Shown: piece by piece, positions 23,537 to 37,128 of the stretch
Layout of the letters: the number at the start of each line of letters is the position of its first letter
Numbering within the stretch: the stretch's first letter is position 1
Source: Heliocidaris erythrogramma
Taxonomy: Eukaryota; Echinodermata; Echinoidea; Camarodonta; Echinometridae
Assembly (NCBI GenBank): GCA_025617745.1
Contig: CM046858.1
Location: 44,155,750-44,219,749, forward strand
Direction: 5' to 3'
Length of the DNA: 64,000 nucleotides
Translations under genes and position numbers: made by a program
The notes under the pieces: generated by a model
Seen by the model: the letters and a program-made list of their open reading frames with translations, nothing else
Told to the model about the DNA's origin: nothing
Database searches by the model: none

Positions 23537-23747
23537 TACTGTCATACCAGAAATTATTGTGACATAAAACTTTCGCGAATTGTTAATGACTGCCAATTTT
23601 GCAGCAAGAAACTTTTGCGAATTGCAATAATTTTTTGTTGTTTCAATCGTGATTTTATTATTTTGTGGCAAGAAATTTTCGCGAAACTCCACCACTCGCG
23701 AAATTCGCGACAGTTTCATGCACGCTAAAATTCCTGGCTTTACAGTA
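23537..23747. mobile_element. 211-bp MITE with TACTGTcAtaCCAGaAATT termini
   Basis: Left tactgtcataccagaaatt and right aattcctggctttacagta are inverse with a few mismatches and TA edges. The interior has repeated tttcgcgaa/attcgcga words. It lies 38 bases from the preceding MITE. Confidence 0.75.
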
Positions 23748-25425
23748 CATATGTGACTTTCTTGGTAACATTTTAGAAGAAAAAAAATAGTCCTACTTTT
23801 GTTTTTGATCCCAGTGATGCTTGCATTAACGATATCATGATTGATTTTAATAAACAAAATTCTTTCAAGAGTAAAAGTAAATGGATGATCATAATCTAGT
23901 ATCAGCAAAAGTGACCATAATAATCTGATAAGACATGCATGTCATGGTGAGTTCACTGGATCATGAAGCTACAATGCCCCACTGAACCTATTGAATTAAA
24001 GGGAGGTGCTGCATGTAGCATTTTCCTGAAAACTGAACACCCTTGCATTGCTGTGACTTCACAGTGCTGAAAAAGAAAGGACTCAAGTGTTTCTTTATGC
24101 TACCCATTTTCCTTCCTGTTTCTTGTGCTATTGACCTATGAGCTGACATACCACTGGAGTGACTACACAGTTTCTTGGAAAACTTGCCTATTGCCTCATC
24201 TCCTGTACACACTGAATCCTATGGATCTGATTACAATGGAACCCAGTGTGTGTGTGTGTGTGTGTGTGATCACCATAGTGTCTAAGGAAAAGGCACTGCA
24301 TGTGACAACCAGTCATGCATGGAATGATCCATTATCACTCACATCCGAGGGGAGCGGAAGGAAGTAAATGGGTACGGACCCGAAAAACAAGATATTTAAA
24401 GAAAGTCATGTGGCTTCTTTTCGAGATAACAGTCCTCCAAAATTGATTGTTCCATGACCTTGAAGTAATTGCTGATCATGAAATTCGAAAATCTGCTCCA
24501 AAACATTTCCTATTACCCCTTATTTAGTCAGAAAGGAATCCCATCGGACTGGGCTTCCACCCACCAAGTGTGGAAGTGGTAGGATCGGTCTGTCAATCAG
24601 TATGTAAATGACCCCATCATGAATTATTCATGAGGTGCATGAGTGACAGGAGCACATGTACTGGATAAGTAGTACCAGCTGGAAGTGCATTGTGTGGGTA
24701 CAGTGCATTGCACTATGGAGGCGGAGATGCCAATGCACAAGACAAGCTGGCTTATGCTCTTTTTTTTTCTTTTTTTTTAAAGATGTCTTCAGGTTGCACA
24801 TTGTGAAAACCCAACATATGACTCAGTTGTCAACTAGATCAATATCCCATATAATCTGAAATCAATAAATCAGGAATAAGAGTATTAAATCAGTTTACAA
24901 AAATCATGAAAGCAGCATGTCATGTAAAATTAAAATGACCTAGGCCTATAATGCCATCAACATGACACAAACCAGAAGCCATTACTGTGACTGATAGGCC
25001 TAATGATAAACAAGTTGATTCAGAAAGTAAAATTGTATACATTATTATTGAAGTACTTGAAATTGTTATTTGCCACCACATTAATATCACTATGACACAA
25101 GTGATATAGGCTGGTTAATAAAAGTTATTTTTGAATAGAATTATTCCTGAATATTAAAATGGACTAGCCTAATGCAAGCAAAGACTTGTGAACTATTTAT
25201 TTCCATGATGCCAGGAAAGACCATGACAACTAACTAAACAAATCTCCTTTAATACACTGACTGAAAATATAGAAAAGACCTTCAGGTCTGAAAGACAGAC
25301 CATCTGATAGGCCAGAAGTAGGTCAGACGGTCATCTCCAGTCACCCATCTTTCCCCATATAAATTACCGATCACCCCCTCATGGACCCTCTCATAGGACC
25401 AAACACTCCTCTGGGACCCTCATCC

Positions 25426-25456
25426 TGTCTGCCTGTCTGTCTGTCTGTCTGTCTGA
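25426..25456. repeat. (CTGT)n microsatellite
   Basis: About six ctgt units; the allele copy is at about 35601-35632. Confidence 0.9.
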
Positions 25457-26866
25457 CAGGGCTACACCACAACCTGGAGGTGGACAGACACTCCTGACTT
25501 GACCTCGTCCAAGGTCACCAACCAACCCATCTTCACCCTAACTGCAATCTCGAAACGACTTCCTAAAAAAATGTGCCAACTGACCAAACAAATCTACTAC
25601 AGCAATGCTTGGAGAATTAGTGATGCTGGCAAAATTAAAAGACCGATGATATCTCAAATAAATGGTTTCAGGTTGAAATAAATTTGTTTATGTTCTAAAA
25701 TGAAGAGAGAAGTATTCACTCAATGATGAACCTTTGTCCATTGTTTAAATTTTTAATCCACATCATCATTATCTTCTGTATTTTGTTTTGTTGCTGTACT
25801 AATGAGTTTATATTGCTACTGAAAACATATCTTTTTTATTATCAAACAGGCCTCATGGAAGACCACCACTACTGGTGAAAATGTGCTACCCTGTATAAAG
25901 ATCAGAAATAAATGAATAATCAATCAAAAATAGACCTATAACTGCTATACAAATTTTTGGAACAAATTTTCTACATAATAAAACTCCTGCTCACAAGGTT
26001 GAAAACAGTATAAAATGATTGAATGTAGCTGCATTTCTTGTATAAATATCATAAGATAAGAAGAAAATGGTATAACATTTGATAACACTTGGAAAAAATT
26101 AGACAGCCCGATTTGTTGAAGGGTAAAGGAATCTAGGGGATGTGAGAGAGGAGCTAAAGAAGAGAGCATTTCTTTAATTGCGTGTCATTGACCGGCTGAA
26201 ATCAATAGAATTTCACCACAATCTTCAGTGGTATTGATCAGCTGTTTAGCACATCTCCGACGAGTATCCTTTTCTCATTTTACCGACAGATTTCCCCCAA
26301 CATCTAATTCCTTCTTGAACTGGTTTAAGCACGGTATAAGTTTAGGCAATTTTCATGGTTATGCTCTGGCCGATCGATCGAGAAATATTGGTTCTGAGAG
26401 GGGAAATTCTATTGAGAACTGGAAATGCAACGCAACAAGAAAGATGAAATGACAATCGCGTGGCATTATCTTTTAATATTTGAGTTAAATAGATTTTTAG
26501 GCCATCGCTGCAGCTATGAAGATAAAATTCATATCGCAGATTACTTTTTCCTTTCATTTCATGTCTTCTTTCTCTCTGATGCTAAATCATTATTTTTCTA
26601 ACAATCGTTGTTACTTGAAATAATATTGATTTCAGTGAAACCTTCAGCAAATATGTTCTCCAAATTAAGATTTAATGGTTTTAACATAAAAGTCCTTAAA
26701 ACCCTGGCTACATCTACGTCACTAAACTGTCTGGTTTATCCATTAAATGCAGTTGTTCAAATCAAATTATAAATTACTAATGTGCAACAAATGTATGCCT
26801 CAATATACACTGAATACTTGACCTCATGAAAAAATAACTAAAAAATGTGTAATATCTTCACGCCCT

Positions 26867-27366
26867 NNNNNNNNNNNNNNNNNNNNNNNNNNNNNNNNNN
26901 NNNNNNNNNNNNNNNNNNNNNNNNNNNNNNNNNNNNNNNNNNNNNNNNNNNNNNNNNNNNNNNNNNNNNNNNNNNNNNNNNNNNNNNNNNNNNNNNNNNN
27001 NNNNNNNNNNNNNNNNNNNNNNNNNNNNNNNNNNNNNNNNNNNNNNNNNNNNNNNNNNNNNNNNNNNNNNNNNNNNNNNNNNNNNNNNNNNNNNNNNNNN
27101 NNNNNNNNNNNNNNNNNNNNNNNNNNNNNNNNNNNNNNNNNNNNNNNNNNNNNNNNNNNNNNNNNNNNNNNNNNNNNNNNNNNNNNNNNNNNNNNNNNNN
27201 NNNNNNNNNNNNNNNNNNNNNNNNNNNNNNNNNNNNNNNNNNNNNNNNNNNNNNNNNNNNNNNNNNNNNNNNNNNNNNNNNNNNNNNNNNNNNNNNNNNN
27301 NNNNNNNNNNNNNNNNNNNNNNNNNNNNNNNNNNNNNNNNNNNNNNNNNNNNNNNNNNNNNNNNNN
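26867..27366. other. Assembly gap of exactly 500 N
   Basis: This is a fixed-size run of N, the convention for a scaffold join of unknown length. The flanking sequence indicates that the two contigs overlap, so the true gap size is negative. Apparent open frames that span the N run are meaningless. Confidence 0.99.
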
Positions 27367-27530
27367 ATCTTTCCCACAGAGTTAACACCCTTCTGGCTCC
27401 AAACAGACGATGTATTCTATGAGTTAACGCCCTTCCAGCTCTCAGCAGACGATTTGTTTCATTTCAAGAAATGTGAGCAATTTCATTTCTTTGGCAGCCT
27501 TCATCAACACACCACACTATAACTGACTAT

Positions 27531-28266
27531 CCTGCCGGAAATAACACAGTGTGACACAGTGCGTTCATAGTGTGCGTTGGTGTTGACCGGCAACCGGGGC
27601 ACTAATATGAAAACACATCTTCGAACCGAGGAAACACACGAGACCGAGGACCGTCCTCGTTTTTATTTACAGTTTGTTGGCTTTATTTTTAGCTTCTAAC
27701 TACACTGTTGAACTTTCGAGCATAAATGAGCAGAGTCCACGTTTGGGTGGTAGTGAAATTTTTCGTGGGTATAATTTTTTTTTTTTTGGGGGGGGGGCTT
27801 ACGCACTCTATCCAACAGGCGGGCACGCCCGGAAAGCATGTTACAATAGAACGGGATTTATTTTTAGTCTTCCAGGATTATTCTCTTCAAAAACAATTGA
27901 AAAATAACTGAATACTTAATTATGAATAAGTCCACGGTTGGGTAATGTTGACACACAGTCCTCGTTTTCCGGTGATAACACGTACGTGTGTTCACATAGT
28001 CGACTCTATGAAGATGTGATTCACATTATTAAAACACTCACATTTAACAGTGTGAAGATGATTTCACACCGTGGACACCTCCACAGTGTGGTTTACCACA
28101 GTGTTCACATAGTGATGTTTGATTACACAGTGTGAATTTACTCGCTCACAATGTGAAGATCTGATTCGCAATGTTGAAACGCTCGAATCTAACAGAGTGA
28201 AGATGATTTCACACTGTGTTTCACATTGTGAACACACTGTGGGACACTGTGTCCTTTCCGGCAGGG
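27531..28266. mobile_element. Allelic copy of the CCCTGCCGGAAA-ended element
   Basis: Same element as 17388-18122, in the overlapping contig. It differs in homopolymer lengths and a few bases. Confidence 0.7.
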
Positions 28267-28323
28267 ATGGCTTGATGTTGAAGCATCGTGTAATACAAAG
28301 CAACGAGTAATACAAACGAAAAT

Positions 28324-30950
28324 ATTCTTCAAAGTGAACAGAGTGTTTTATTCCCTGTAAAAATCACAAACATAACAAAACAAAGCTGATTAAACATGGA
28401 ATACAACCTTACAAAGGACCTCATAATTAAGTTGCACAACCTTTCAAGAGTTTCAATAAATAAAGACACAGAGAAAAAGAATTTCATCACATCTCCTAAG
28501 TGCAGATTTGATACAACCCACACTTAAGTATTAAAATGACATTAAGAAACATTTTGACATTTTTCTCTTTTTTCCTTCTAACAATTCATACATCTTTTAA
28601 AAGGGAAGGGATATATTTTGTATCATTTGATAATGGCATGCAAAATGCATGGGTTAAACATACTACACTTTTGGAATGTTAGGGATTTACATCGTAAAAG
28701 TGATCAGATGAACTCATTTATTTTATAAAAGGCAAAGGTGGCATGTTAAATACAATGTATAAATAAAAGTTTGCTACCAATAAATATGTATTGCCTCACT
28801 GAAGAGAATATGGTTAGAAGCATAATTTCAAATTTAAATAGTTTGCTGAATTGACCAAAGATGAGTTTATATTTTTCAATAAATTAAATATTAATGTATT
28901 TTCCAATAAATGTGGATGATAATAATTAAATCTATAGATTGTGGAGAATTTTGATTGTATTCATGATTAAGTTCATAACGAAGATCGTCATTTTATTTCT
29001 ACAATTTGATCCAAGAAATGTAAGAAAAACCCTGCCTTGTGTACAGATAAGAATAAATTTACGTTACAGAGCACAATACAATTTCAGAGATGGACATTTG
29101 AAATCATTACACATTATGACCTTGAGTTTTAAAAAATAAAAGTAATATTAATGAAAGTAATGAAAGAATACTAGCAAATTACAAAAACAATTAACTTTTC
29201 CACATGAAATATTGTCAAAAACAAACATTTGAGTTTGAAACTCATTGATAATCAACAGCAAGTTGATGAATAACTTGGGGGAAAAAAGCATGATTATCAA
29301 TTATAGGCTTTAAAAATATCACTTAAATTTAAGGCAGACATAAACACAGTGCAAAAGGCCCATTCTATTTGAAAGAAAAGTTTGTCATATACTGGCATAA
29401 GAAATATGAATAACCAACATTTCAGATATCTTCAAATCATAAACACACATCTTTTCAACTCGGGATAAACCCAGCAGACTGGCTGAACCTTCGTATCGCA
29501 CTTCAATATGTCACATACCCTCATGTAATCCCCTCCCTCAAAAAAAAAAAAAATCATTCAATCCAGAATTGCCATACATAATGAGTTAAGATATATCATC
29601 AGTTGACTCATAAAGAGAGAGTCCTTTTGAAAAGAAAAACCCACAAATTCCCCAAATTATAAAAGGAAGGAAACAACCGAAAACCTCTTCGGGTTGGAAC
29701 TTCAAACATACTGCAATAGCCAAAACCATGCTGTCAAATCATTCAATCCAATCTCCTTACAAGCCTTTGACAAGAACATTCATGTTTGTCGTCCCCCTTC
29801 CCCTTCCCCTATTTCCTCTCTCCCTCTCCCCCTCCCCCTTATCAGAAATTTATCTCATACTTATGTTTCGTACACATCCAAACATATTTGGATATCTTGG
29901 GACATTCTATTCAATATCTAATGCTGATCAAAGAAAAAAAAACATATACATGTGACATAGCCCCATTGTCAAAATATTCACCTATTTTACAAGTTCAAAA
30001 TATGTTCTATTTCCTTTAAAAAAAAATACACGATTGGCTCTTACGAAGAGCCAAGATAATATCAACTTCACTCATTGCACAAAGTCTTTGATAACATTGC
30101 TGTACTCTTGACAATAATGAAAACACACATTTCATTTTTTTTACAAGTTTTGAAGAGGAAAGAAAACTGTTGTATCTGTTATGTACATGAAGGTGAGTTT
30201 CATAATATCTACTATGACATGTACAATGAGTATTATTTTATTCTTGGATCTGACAGACCAATCTATTATTATATGGTCTGTTGAGTGCCAGAAGGGCGTT
30301 AATTCATATCCTTTAACATCCTTCTGGTTCTGAGCTGACAATACTTATCATCTGTTCATAGCCAGTAGGGCACTTTGTGTCAAAGTTTTTGAGTTCACGC
30401 CTTCCTGATTCTCAATTAATAATTATCTGATATCATCCAAATTAAGGATTATACATGTACTAATAAGTATGTCAAATCTTGCATTGCAGATAATGGATTC
30501 TGTACATGAATCTTGCAATATTGTTCATGCCTATGTCTCACACTTTTGAACTATATGGTACATAAAATTGACTATGTACACTCCATAAATCCTCTATTCA
30601 TTTAAGAATGATGATAATGTGAAGCACTATGTTACAGCTCACACACACACACAAACATGTGCATGGGACTACATGGAATGGAATGGCATTGAAATAAATG
30701 AATTATGAATATAAAAGTTTTTGAGGAGGATGGTGTTTCTCCAGTCACAGATTACAATATTTCAACCTGATTAGAAGCAGAAAAGTCTCACTTCACATCA
30801 TTTGTGAACATCACTGCAATCCACTTTGCATCAAGTCTGAATTAATTCGTAGGTAGCAGTGTTGCACAGAATACGCAGTTTTCAAATCTATTTGATCGAG
30901 TTCATTTCCTTCACACAGTCTTAAAAGTTTCTCCACGACCTTCTCGAATT
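28324..30950 (-). other. Runx: Duplicate of the probable Runx 3' UTR
   Basis: This is the second assembled copy of 18180-20813, with scattered small differences. Examples are one missing repeat of a short AATTGATA-type stretch near 29250 and six extra bases in the pyrimidine tract near 29800. It contains the same hairpins at about 30274-30424 and the same AATAAA near 28346-28352. Confidence 0.4.
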
Positions 30951-31823
30951 TCAATATGGCCGCCAGACGTCCTCTTTTCTCGAGTCGTCTACTGTGGGTA
31001 AGTGTCCGACGGTGGTGTTAATGTTCATTTGTCCCATGCTTTGTTGCATGGGTGAGATGTTGGTGACAGGGCTGTTGTTTCGGTGTTGCTGCATCAGTGC
31101 GACCCCACTGTTCTGCATACCCATAGATTGTCCCATGGTCCTGGCTGTATTCAGTTCAATCTGACTTTGAGGATGGCTGCCATAGTTCAGAGCAACCGTC
31201 AGAGACATTTCAGCCGAGGGATGAGGGAGGTGGGGGATAGTTTCCGCGGCGACATCCCGAGGCCTGTTATCCTGCTTGAGTTCCTGTTTGTCCTCCGGTC
31301 TCGATGACGGGAGCATGGGCAGATGGGAGCCATCGTAGTAGGTTTGCGAGGACGGAGACGACATGTACAGGTGGGGGTACAGAGGATATGGGGGTGAATT
31401 TGGCAGGTAAGGAGGCGACGTGAGAGTGACGGGCGTGGAGCTGGAACTGGAGAAGATATCTTGAGACAGCGGGAATGGGTTGGGGGTCATTGGCAAGATG
31501 GTACGCGGTGACTCACCACCGGACGACAGCACCGACATCGATGAAGGCGTGAAAGAGACGGAGCCGACAGCCGGGAGTCGATGGGTAGATGAAGCGCGAG
31601 TCTTGGACATCGCTCGCCCTGCTGATGGAGGTCGGGTAGATGGACTCGGCCTTGGGGTATTGCTGCAGGGCTGAGTTCTGTTGGCCTAGCAACGCTAGCT
31701 CCGTAGGTTCGGTCTTGATCTGAGGTGTGAGGATGGAGGAGTCTGAGGGTTGTGCCACTGATGTTGGATAAGGATTGTAGTAAGACCAGGGCTTCGAAGG
31801 CTGCCCTTGATGCTGAATGTTAT
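30951..31823 (-). CDS. Runx: Runx terminal exon, second assembled copy with a one-base frame break
   Basis: This segment is nearly identical to the exon at 20814-21685, including the same acceptor (ctacag|ataac) and the same VWRPY-TGA end. It is 873 bp rather than 872 bp. One extra G lies near 31573-31575, in the reading around STPAVSSV. Read without correction the frame leaves Runx there and stops soon after, while the downstream two thirds keeps an open Runx frame to VWRPY. It sits inside the 27367-37050 duplicate of 17222-26866, whose edges coincide with the sequence gap. The most likely explanation is the other allele, or a base-calling error in an overlapping contig, rather than a second gene or a real pseudogene. 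It is collinear with the 49790-49975 exon on the same contig, so automated annotation may join these two and report a low-quality Runx model. Confidence 0.85.
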
Positions 31824-33439
31824 CTGTAGTCAAAAAAACACAATAAAATACAATACAGCTCAGTTAATATCTTTGTTAATTTCAATTCTGTGCTAGAGTA
31901 TTATTCTCAGTGACTTTTCACTCCAGTATAAAATCACCAGTTACTGAACCTGCTGAATAACCTAAATATAAAAAATAGAACAAAAAATGTTACAAGCCAG
32001 AAGGATGTTAACACTATGTAAAAGTGTATGATGTAATGCCTTTCTGGCTCTCAACAGAGTATATGCCTTCAATATCATTTAAAACTTTTATTTAACATGC
32101 TTATACCAAGAGATGTCTCTGAATCTAATTTGCCACATTTTCTGTGCTTTTATAAAGTTGCTGCCTCCACTATAGTATAGGCCTACTAACCTATATACAT
32201 GCGATTCTTTCAATTTTACTTTTTAGAAAATGAATTTTAAGAATCTAAAATATGTTTTTCAGCCAAGAGAGCACCTCATATGGCACTTATATAGAGAAAG
32301 AACATTGTCATTTAACAGCTGATAATACATGATCCATGTCTCATACTCAACATGAGTCATTAGAAAGGTCAGACAGAAGTTCAAACTATATTTTCCCCTC
32401 TCTCACTCTCTCTCCTCCTCACACATACATCTCAACAGCTTCGGCATATGAATCACAGCTCAGGGTATGAGTTACTACATATGCAATTCATGTACAATGT
32501 CCTCTTTGTTGGCAAAGGACACAGGATGGTGTTGTGGGGTTCATTGGAAATTCAATCTCAAACTGCTCATTCATACCTTGTTTTCTTTCACCCTTATAAT
32601 GCATTTCATATTTGTATTGATTTGTGTTCCAAACTTCATTTGAAATACACAGTTGTCTAGAATTTGCATTTGTTTTTATTTCTGCAATTTAAATATTAAT
32701 ACACTGCTTACAGGAACAATAAGCCTAAGGGAATAAGAAAATTAACAGTCACTTAACCCATTGTCTAGGGGAACAGAATGGATCATGTATTAAGCTTATG
32801 GCAATGAGAGAATCCAGCAGTCGACGGGTTAATTAGACAAAGACTGATGCACACCTAACATCACTTGGTATTCCCAGTTCATAATGGAAATGATGAAGAC
32901 AGATTAAACAAAAATTGACAACCATTTGTCTGCAGAAACGCGCAACTTTTCGTATTGCATAATATTTAGTGATATCGTTACTTGGTACTTTTGTATCCCT
33001 GCTAATTCAAAGCTTCCTTTCAGTTGTTTTATTTTGAAAGCAGTGAAAAAAGAAAGAAAAAAGGTCACATCGTGCTCAAGATCAGCGTTGGGGTTTCCCC
33101 ATTGCTTAAGTTCCTTGTTTGAAAAAAAAACTCATTCTAAACTATTTTCTTCCTGTTTCAGAATTTGACTGGGTGTAGATGACTTGCAAAAGTTGTGAAC
33201 ACTATTATTGATGGCATGTACACTTGAGAAAGGAGTTTAGGTTACAGCACTGAAGTTAAGTTAATTCCTAATGTTTACATCATGTGCAAGATATCAAGTG
33301 CTATAGCTGCCAAATCAAGGCTGTTATCTTTGTATTGGCACCAAGTAAATGACTTTACAAATCAGAAAGGAATTAAGTTAATTAATGAGTCTAAATTCTA
33401 CATTTGCAAGTCGCTGAGGACTGCCACTTTGGAAGATAA

Positions 33440-33633
33440 TACAGTTAAACCTGCTTTAGCGACCACCTGTATAGAAAGACCACCTATCCATAAAGACCAT
33501 AATATTTGTTTCCCTTCAAAAGTGTTTCTCATTGAAAAATGTGTTAAAGGAACCTGTACATAAAGACCACCTGCTCATAAAGACCGCTTTTCTTGTCTCC
33601 CTTGAGCGGTCTTTATAGACAGGTTTCACTGTA
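33440..33633. mobile_element. Allelic copy of the TACAGT-ended MITE
   Basis: Same element as 23305-23498 on the overlapping contig. Confidence 0.8.
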
Positions 33634-33671
33634 CCATGGATACTGGTGTGAATCATGTGTGTCCTGTGATA

Positions 33672-33877
33672 TACTGTCATACCAGAAATTATTGCGACAT
33701 AAAACTATTGTTAATGACGGCCAATTTTGCAGCAAGAAACTTTTGCGAATTGCAATAATTTTATATGTTGTTTCAATCGTGATTTTATTATTTTGTCGCA
33801 AGAAATTTTCGATAAACTCCACCACTCGCGAAATTCGCTACAGTTTCATGCACACTAAAATTCCTGGCTTTACAGTA
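33672..33877. mobile_element. Allelic copy of the TACTGT-ended MITE with a small internal deletion
   Basis: Same element as 23537-23747. A few bases around ttcgcgaattg are missing near 33705, and several CpG positions differ, as expected from allelic divergence. Confidence 0.75.
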
Positions 33878-36800
33878 CACGTGACTTTCTTGGTAACATT
33901 TTAGAAGAAAAAAAAATAGTCCTACTTTTTTTTTTGATGCCAGTGATGCTTGCATTAACGATATCATGATTGATTTTAATAAACAAAAATTCTTTCAAGA
34001 GTAAAAGTAAATGGATGATCATAACCTAGTATCAGCAAAAGTGACCATAATAATCTGATAAGACATGCATGTCATGGTGAGTTCACTGGATCATGAAGCT
34101 ACAATGCCCCACTGAACCTATTGAATTAAAGGGAGGTGCTGCATGTAGCATTTTCCTGAAAAGTGAACACCCTTGCATTGCTGTGACTTCACAGTGCTGA
34201 AAAAGAAAGGACTCAAGTGTTTCTTTATGCTACCCATTTTCCTTCCTGTTTCTTGTGCTATTGACCTATGAGCTGACATACCACTGGAGTGACTACACAG
34301 TTTCTTGGAAAACTTGCCTATTGCCTCATCTCCTGTACACACTGGAATCCTATGGATCTGATTACAATGGAACCCAGTGTGTGTGTATGTGTGTGTGATC
34401 ACCATAGTGTCTAAGGAAAAGGCACTGCATGTGACAACCAGTCATGCATGGAATGATCCATTATCACTCACATCCGGAGGGGAGCGGAAGGAAGTAAATG
34501 GGTACGGACCCGAAAAACAAGATATTTAAAGAAAGTCATGTGGCTTCTTTTCAAGATAACAGTCCTCCAAAATTGATTGTTCCATGACCTTGAAGTAAAT
34601 TGCTGATCATGAAATTCGAAAATCTGCTCCAAAACATTTCCTATTACCCCTTATTTAGTCAGAAAGGAATCCCATCGGACTGGGCTTCCACCCACCAAGT
34701 GTGGAAGTGGTAGGATCGGTCTGTCAATCAGTATGTAAATGAGCCCCATCATGAATTATTCATGAGGTGCATGAGTGACAGGAGCACATGTACTGGATAA
34801 GTAGTACCAGCTGGAAGTGCATTGTGTGGGTACAGTGCATTGCACTATGGAGGCGGAGATGCCAATGCACAAGACAAGCTGGCTTATGCTCTTTTTTTTC
34901 TTTTTTTTCAAGATGTCTTCAGGTTGCACATTGTGAAAACCCAACATATGATTCTAGTTGGTTTTCCACCCTCCCTTCCCCAAAGAAAATATGGACTCAA
35001 TTGTCAACTAGATCAATATGCCCATATATCTGAAATCAATAAATCAGGAATAAGAGTATTAAGAGTTTACAAAAGTATCATGAAAGCAGCATGTCATGTA
35101 AAATTAAAATGACATAGGCCTATAATGCCATCAACATGACCAAACCAGAAGCCATTACTGTGACTGATAGGCCTAATGATAAACAAGTTGATTCAGAAAG
35201 TAAAATTGTAGACATTATTATTGACGTACTTGAACTTGTTTATTTGCCACCACATTAATATCACTATGACACAAGTGATATAGGCTGGTTAATAAAATTA
35301 TTTTTGAATAGAATTATTCCTGAATATTAAAATGGACTAGGCCTAATGCAAGCAAAGACTTGTGAACTATTTGTATTTCCATGATGCCAGGAAAGACCAT
35401 GATAACTAACTAAACAAATCTCCTTTAATACACTGACTGAAAATATAGAAAAGACCTTCAGGGTCTGAAAGACAGACCATCTGATAGGCCAGAAGTAGGT
35501 CAGACGGTCATCTCCAGTCACCCATCTTTCCCCATATAAATTAGCGATCACCCCCTCATGGACCCTCTCATAGGACCAAACACTCCTCTGGGACCCTCAT
35601 CCTGTCTGCCTGTCTGTCTGTCTGTCTGTCTGACAGGGCTACACCACAACCTGGAGGTGGACAGACACTCCTGACTTGACCTCGTCCAAGGTCACCAACC
35701 AACCCATCTTCACCCTAACTGCAATCTCGAAACGACTTCCTAAAAAAATGTGCCAACTGACCAAACAAATCTACTACAGCAATGCTTGGAGAATTAGTGA
35801 TGCTGGCAAAATTAAAAGACCGATGATATCTCAAATAAATGGTTTCAGGTTGAAATAAATTTGTTTATGTTCTAAAATGAAGAGAGAAGTATTCACTCAA
35901 TGATGAACCTTTGTCCATTGTTTAAATTTTTAATCCACATCATCATTATCTTCTGTATTTTGTTTTGTTGCTGTACTAATGAGTTTATATTGCTACTGAA
36001 AACATATCTTTTTTATTATCAAACAGGGCCTCATGGAAGACCACCACTACTGGTGAAAATGTGCTACCCTGTATAAAGATCAGAAATAAATGAATAATCA
36101 ATCAAAAATAGACCTATAACTGCTATACAAATTTTTGGAACAAATTTTCTACATAATAAAACTCCTGCTCACAAGGTTGAAAACAGTATAAAATGATTGA
36201 ATGTAGCTGCATTTCTTGTATAAATATCATAAGATAAGAAGAAAATGGTATAACATTTGATAACACTTGGAAAAAATTAGACAGCCCGATTTGTTGGAAG
36301 GGTAAAGGAATCTAGGGGATGTGAGAGAGGGAGCTAAAGAAGAGAGCATTTCTTTAATTGCGTGTCATTGACCGGCTGAAATCAATAGAATTTCACCACA
36401 ATCTTCAGTGGTATTGATCAGCTGTTTAGCACATCTCCGACGAGTATCCTTTTCTCATTTTACCGACAGATTTCCCCCAACATCTAATTCCTTCTTGAAC
36501 TGGTTTAAGCACGGTATAAGTTTAGGCAATTTTCATGGTTATGCTCTGGCCGATCGATCGAGAAATATTGGTTCTGAGAGGGGAAATTCTATTGAGAACT
36601 GGAAATGCAACGCAACAAGAAAGATGAAATGACAATCGCGTGGCATTATCTTTTAATATTTGAGTTAAATAGATTTTTTAGGCCATCGCTGCAGCTATGA
36701 AGATAAAATTCATATCGCAGATTACTTTTTCCTTTCATTTCATGTCTTCTTTCTCTCTGATGCTAAATCATTATTTTTCTAACAATCGTTGTTACTTGAA

Positions 36801-37128
36801 ATAATATTGATTTCAGTGAAACCTTCAGCAAATATGTTCTCCAAATTAAGATTTAATGGTTTTAACATAAAAGTCCTTAAAACCCTGGCTACATCTACGT
36901 CACTAAACTGTCTGGTTTATCCATTAAATGCAGTTGTTCAAATCAAATTATAAATTACTAATGTGCGAACAAAATGTATGCCTCAATATACACTGAATAC
37001 TTGACCTCATGAAAAAAATAACTAAAAAATGTGTAATATCTTCACGCCCTTTATTAATTATAATATATATTGTTAATATGAATGTAAAATTAACTATTCC
37101 TGTGCTGAATATTTTGACAAGAAACTAA

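Larger units (their letters stand above)
17222..26866. repeat. First copy of a 9.6-kb near-identical direct repeat (contig end overlap)
   Basis: This interval matches 27367-37050 throughout, in order and orientation, with only scattered SNPs and small indels. It ends at the last base before the 500-N gap. It holds the Runx terminal exon, the probable 3' UTR, a 735-bp inverted-repeat element, two MITEs and several hairpin-family copies. Confidence 0.95.
21686..26866 (-). other. Runx: Last Runx intron, first contig copy
   Basis: No other exon is recognised. It contains hairpin copy 3, two MITEs (23305-23498 and 23537-23747), a (GT)n tract near 24247-24269 and a (CTGT)n tract near 25426-25456. 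The interval ends at the gap. Confidence 0.8.
27367..37050. repeat. Second copy of the 9.6-kb near-identical direct repeat
   Basis: It starts at the first base after the N gap and stops matching exactly where copy 1 runs into the gap (both copies share ttcacgccct there, and this copy continues into unique sequence at 37051). Differences include a roughly 44-bp segment near 34952-34995 absent from copy 1, a 12-bp difference near 29250, a deletion inside the MITE near 33705, and single-base changes. This spectrum looks allelic. Confidence 0.95.
31824..37050 (-). other. Runx: Last Runx intron, duplicate of 21686-26866
   Basis: Same content as 21686-26866. It carries an extra segment of about 44 bases near 34952-34995 compared with the first copy. 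Confidence 0.8.

Noticed and set aside
26838-27522. Long open frames on both strands around the centre
   Set aside because: They consist almost entirely of the 500-N gap.
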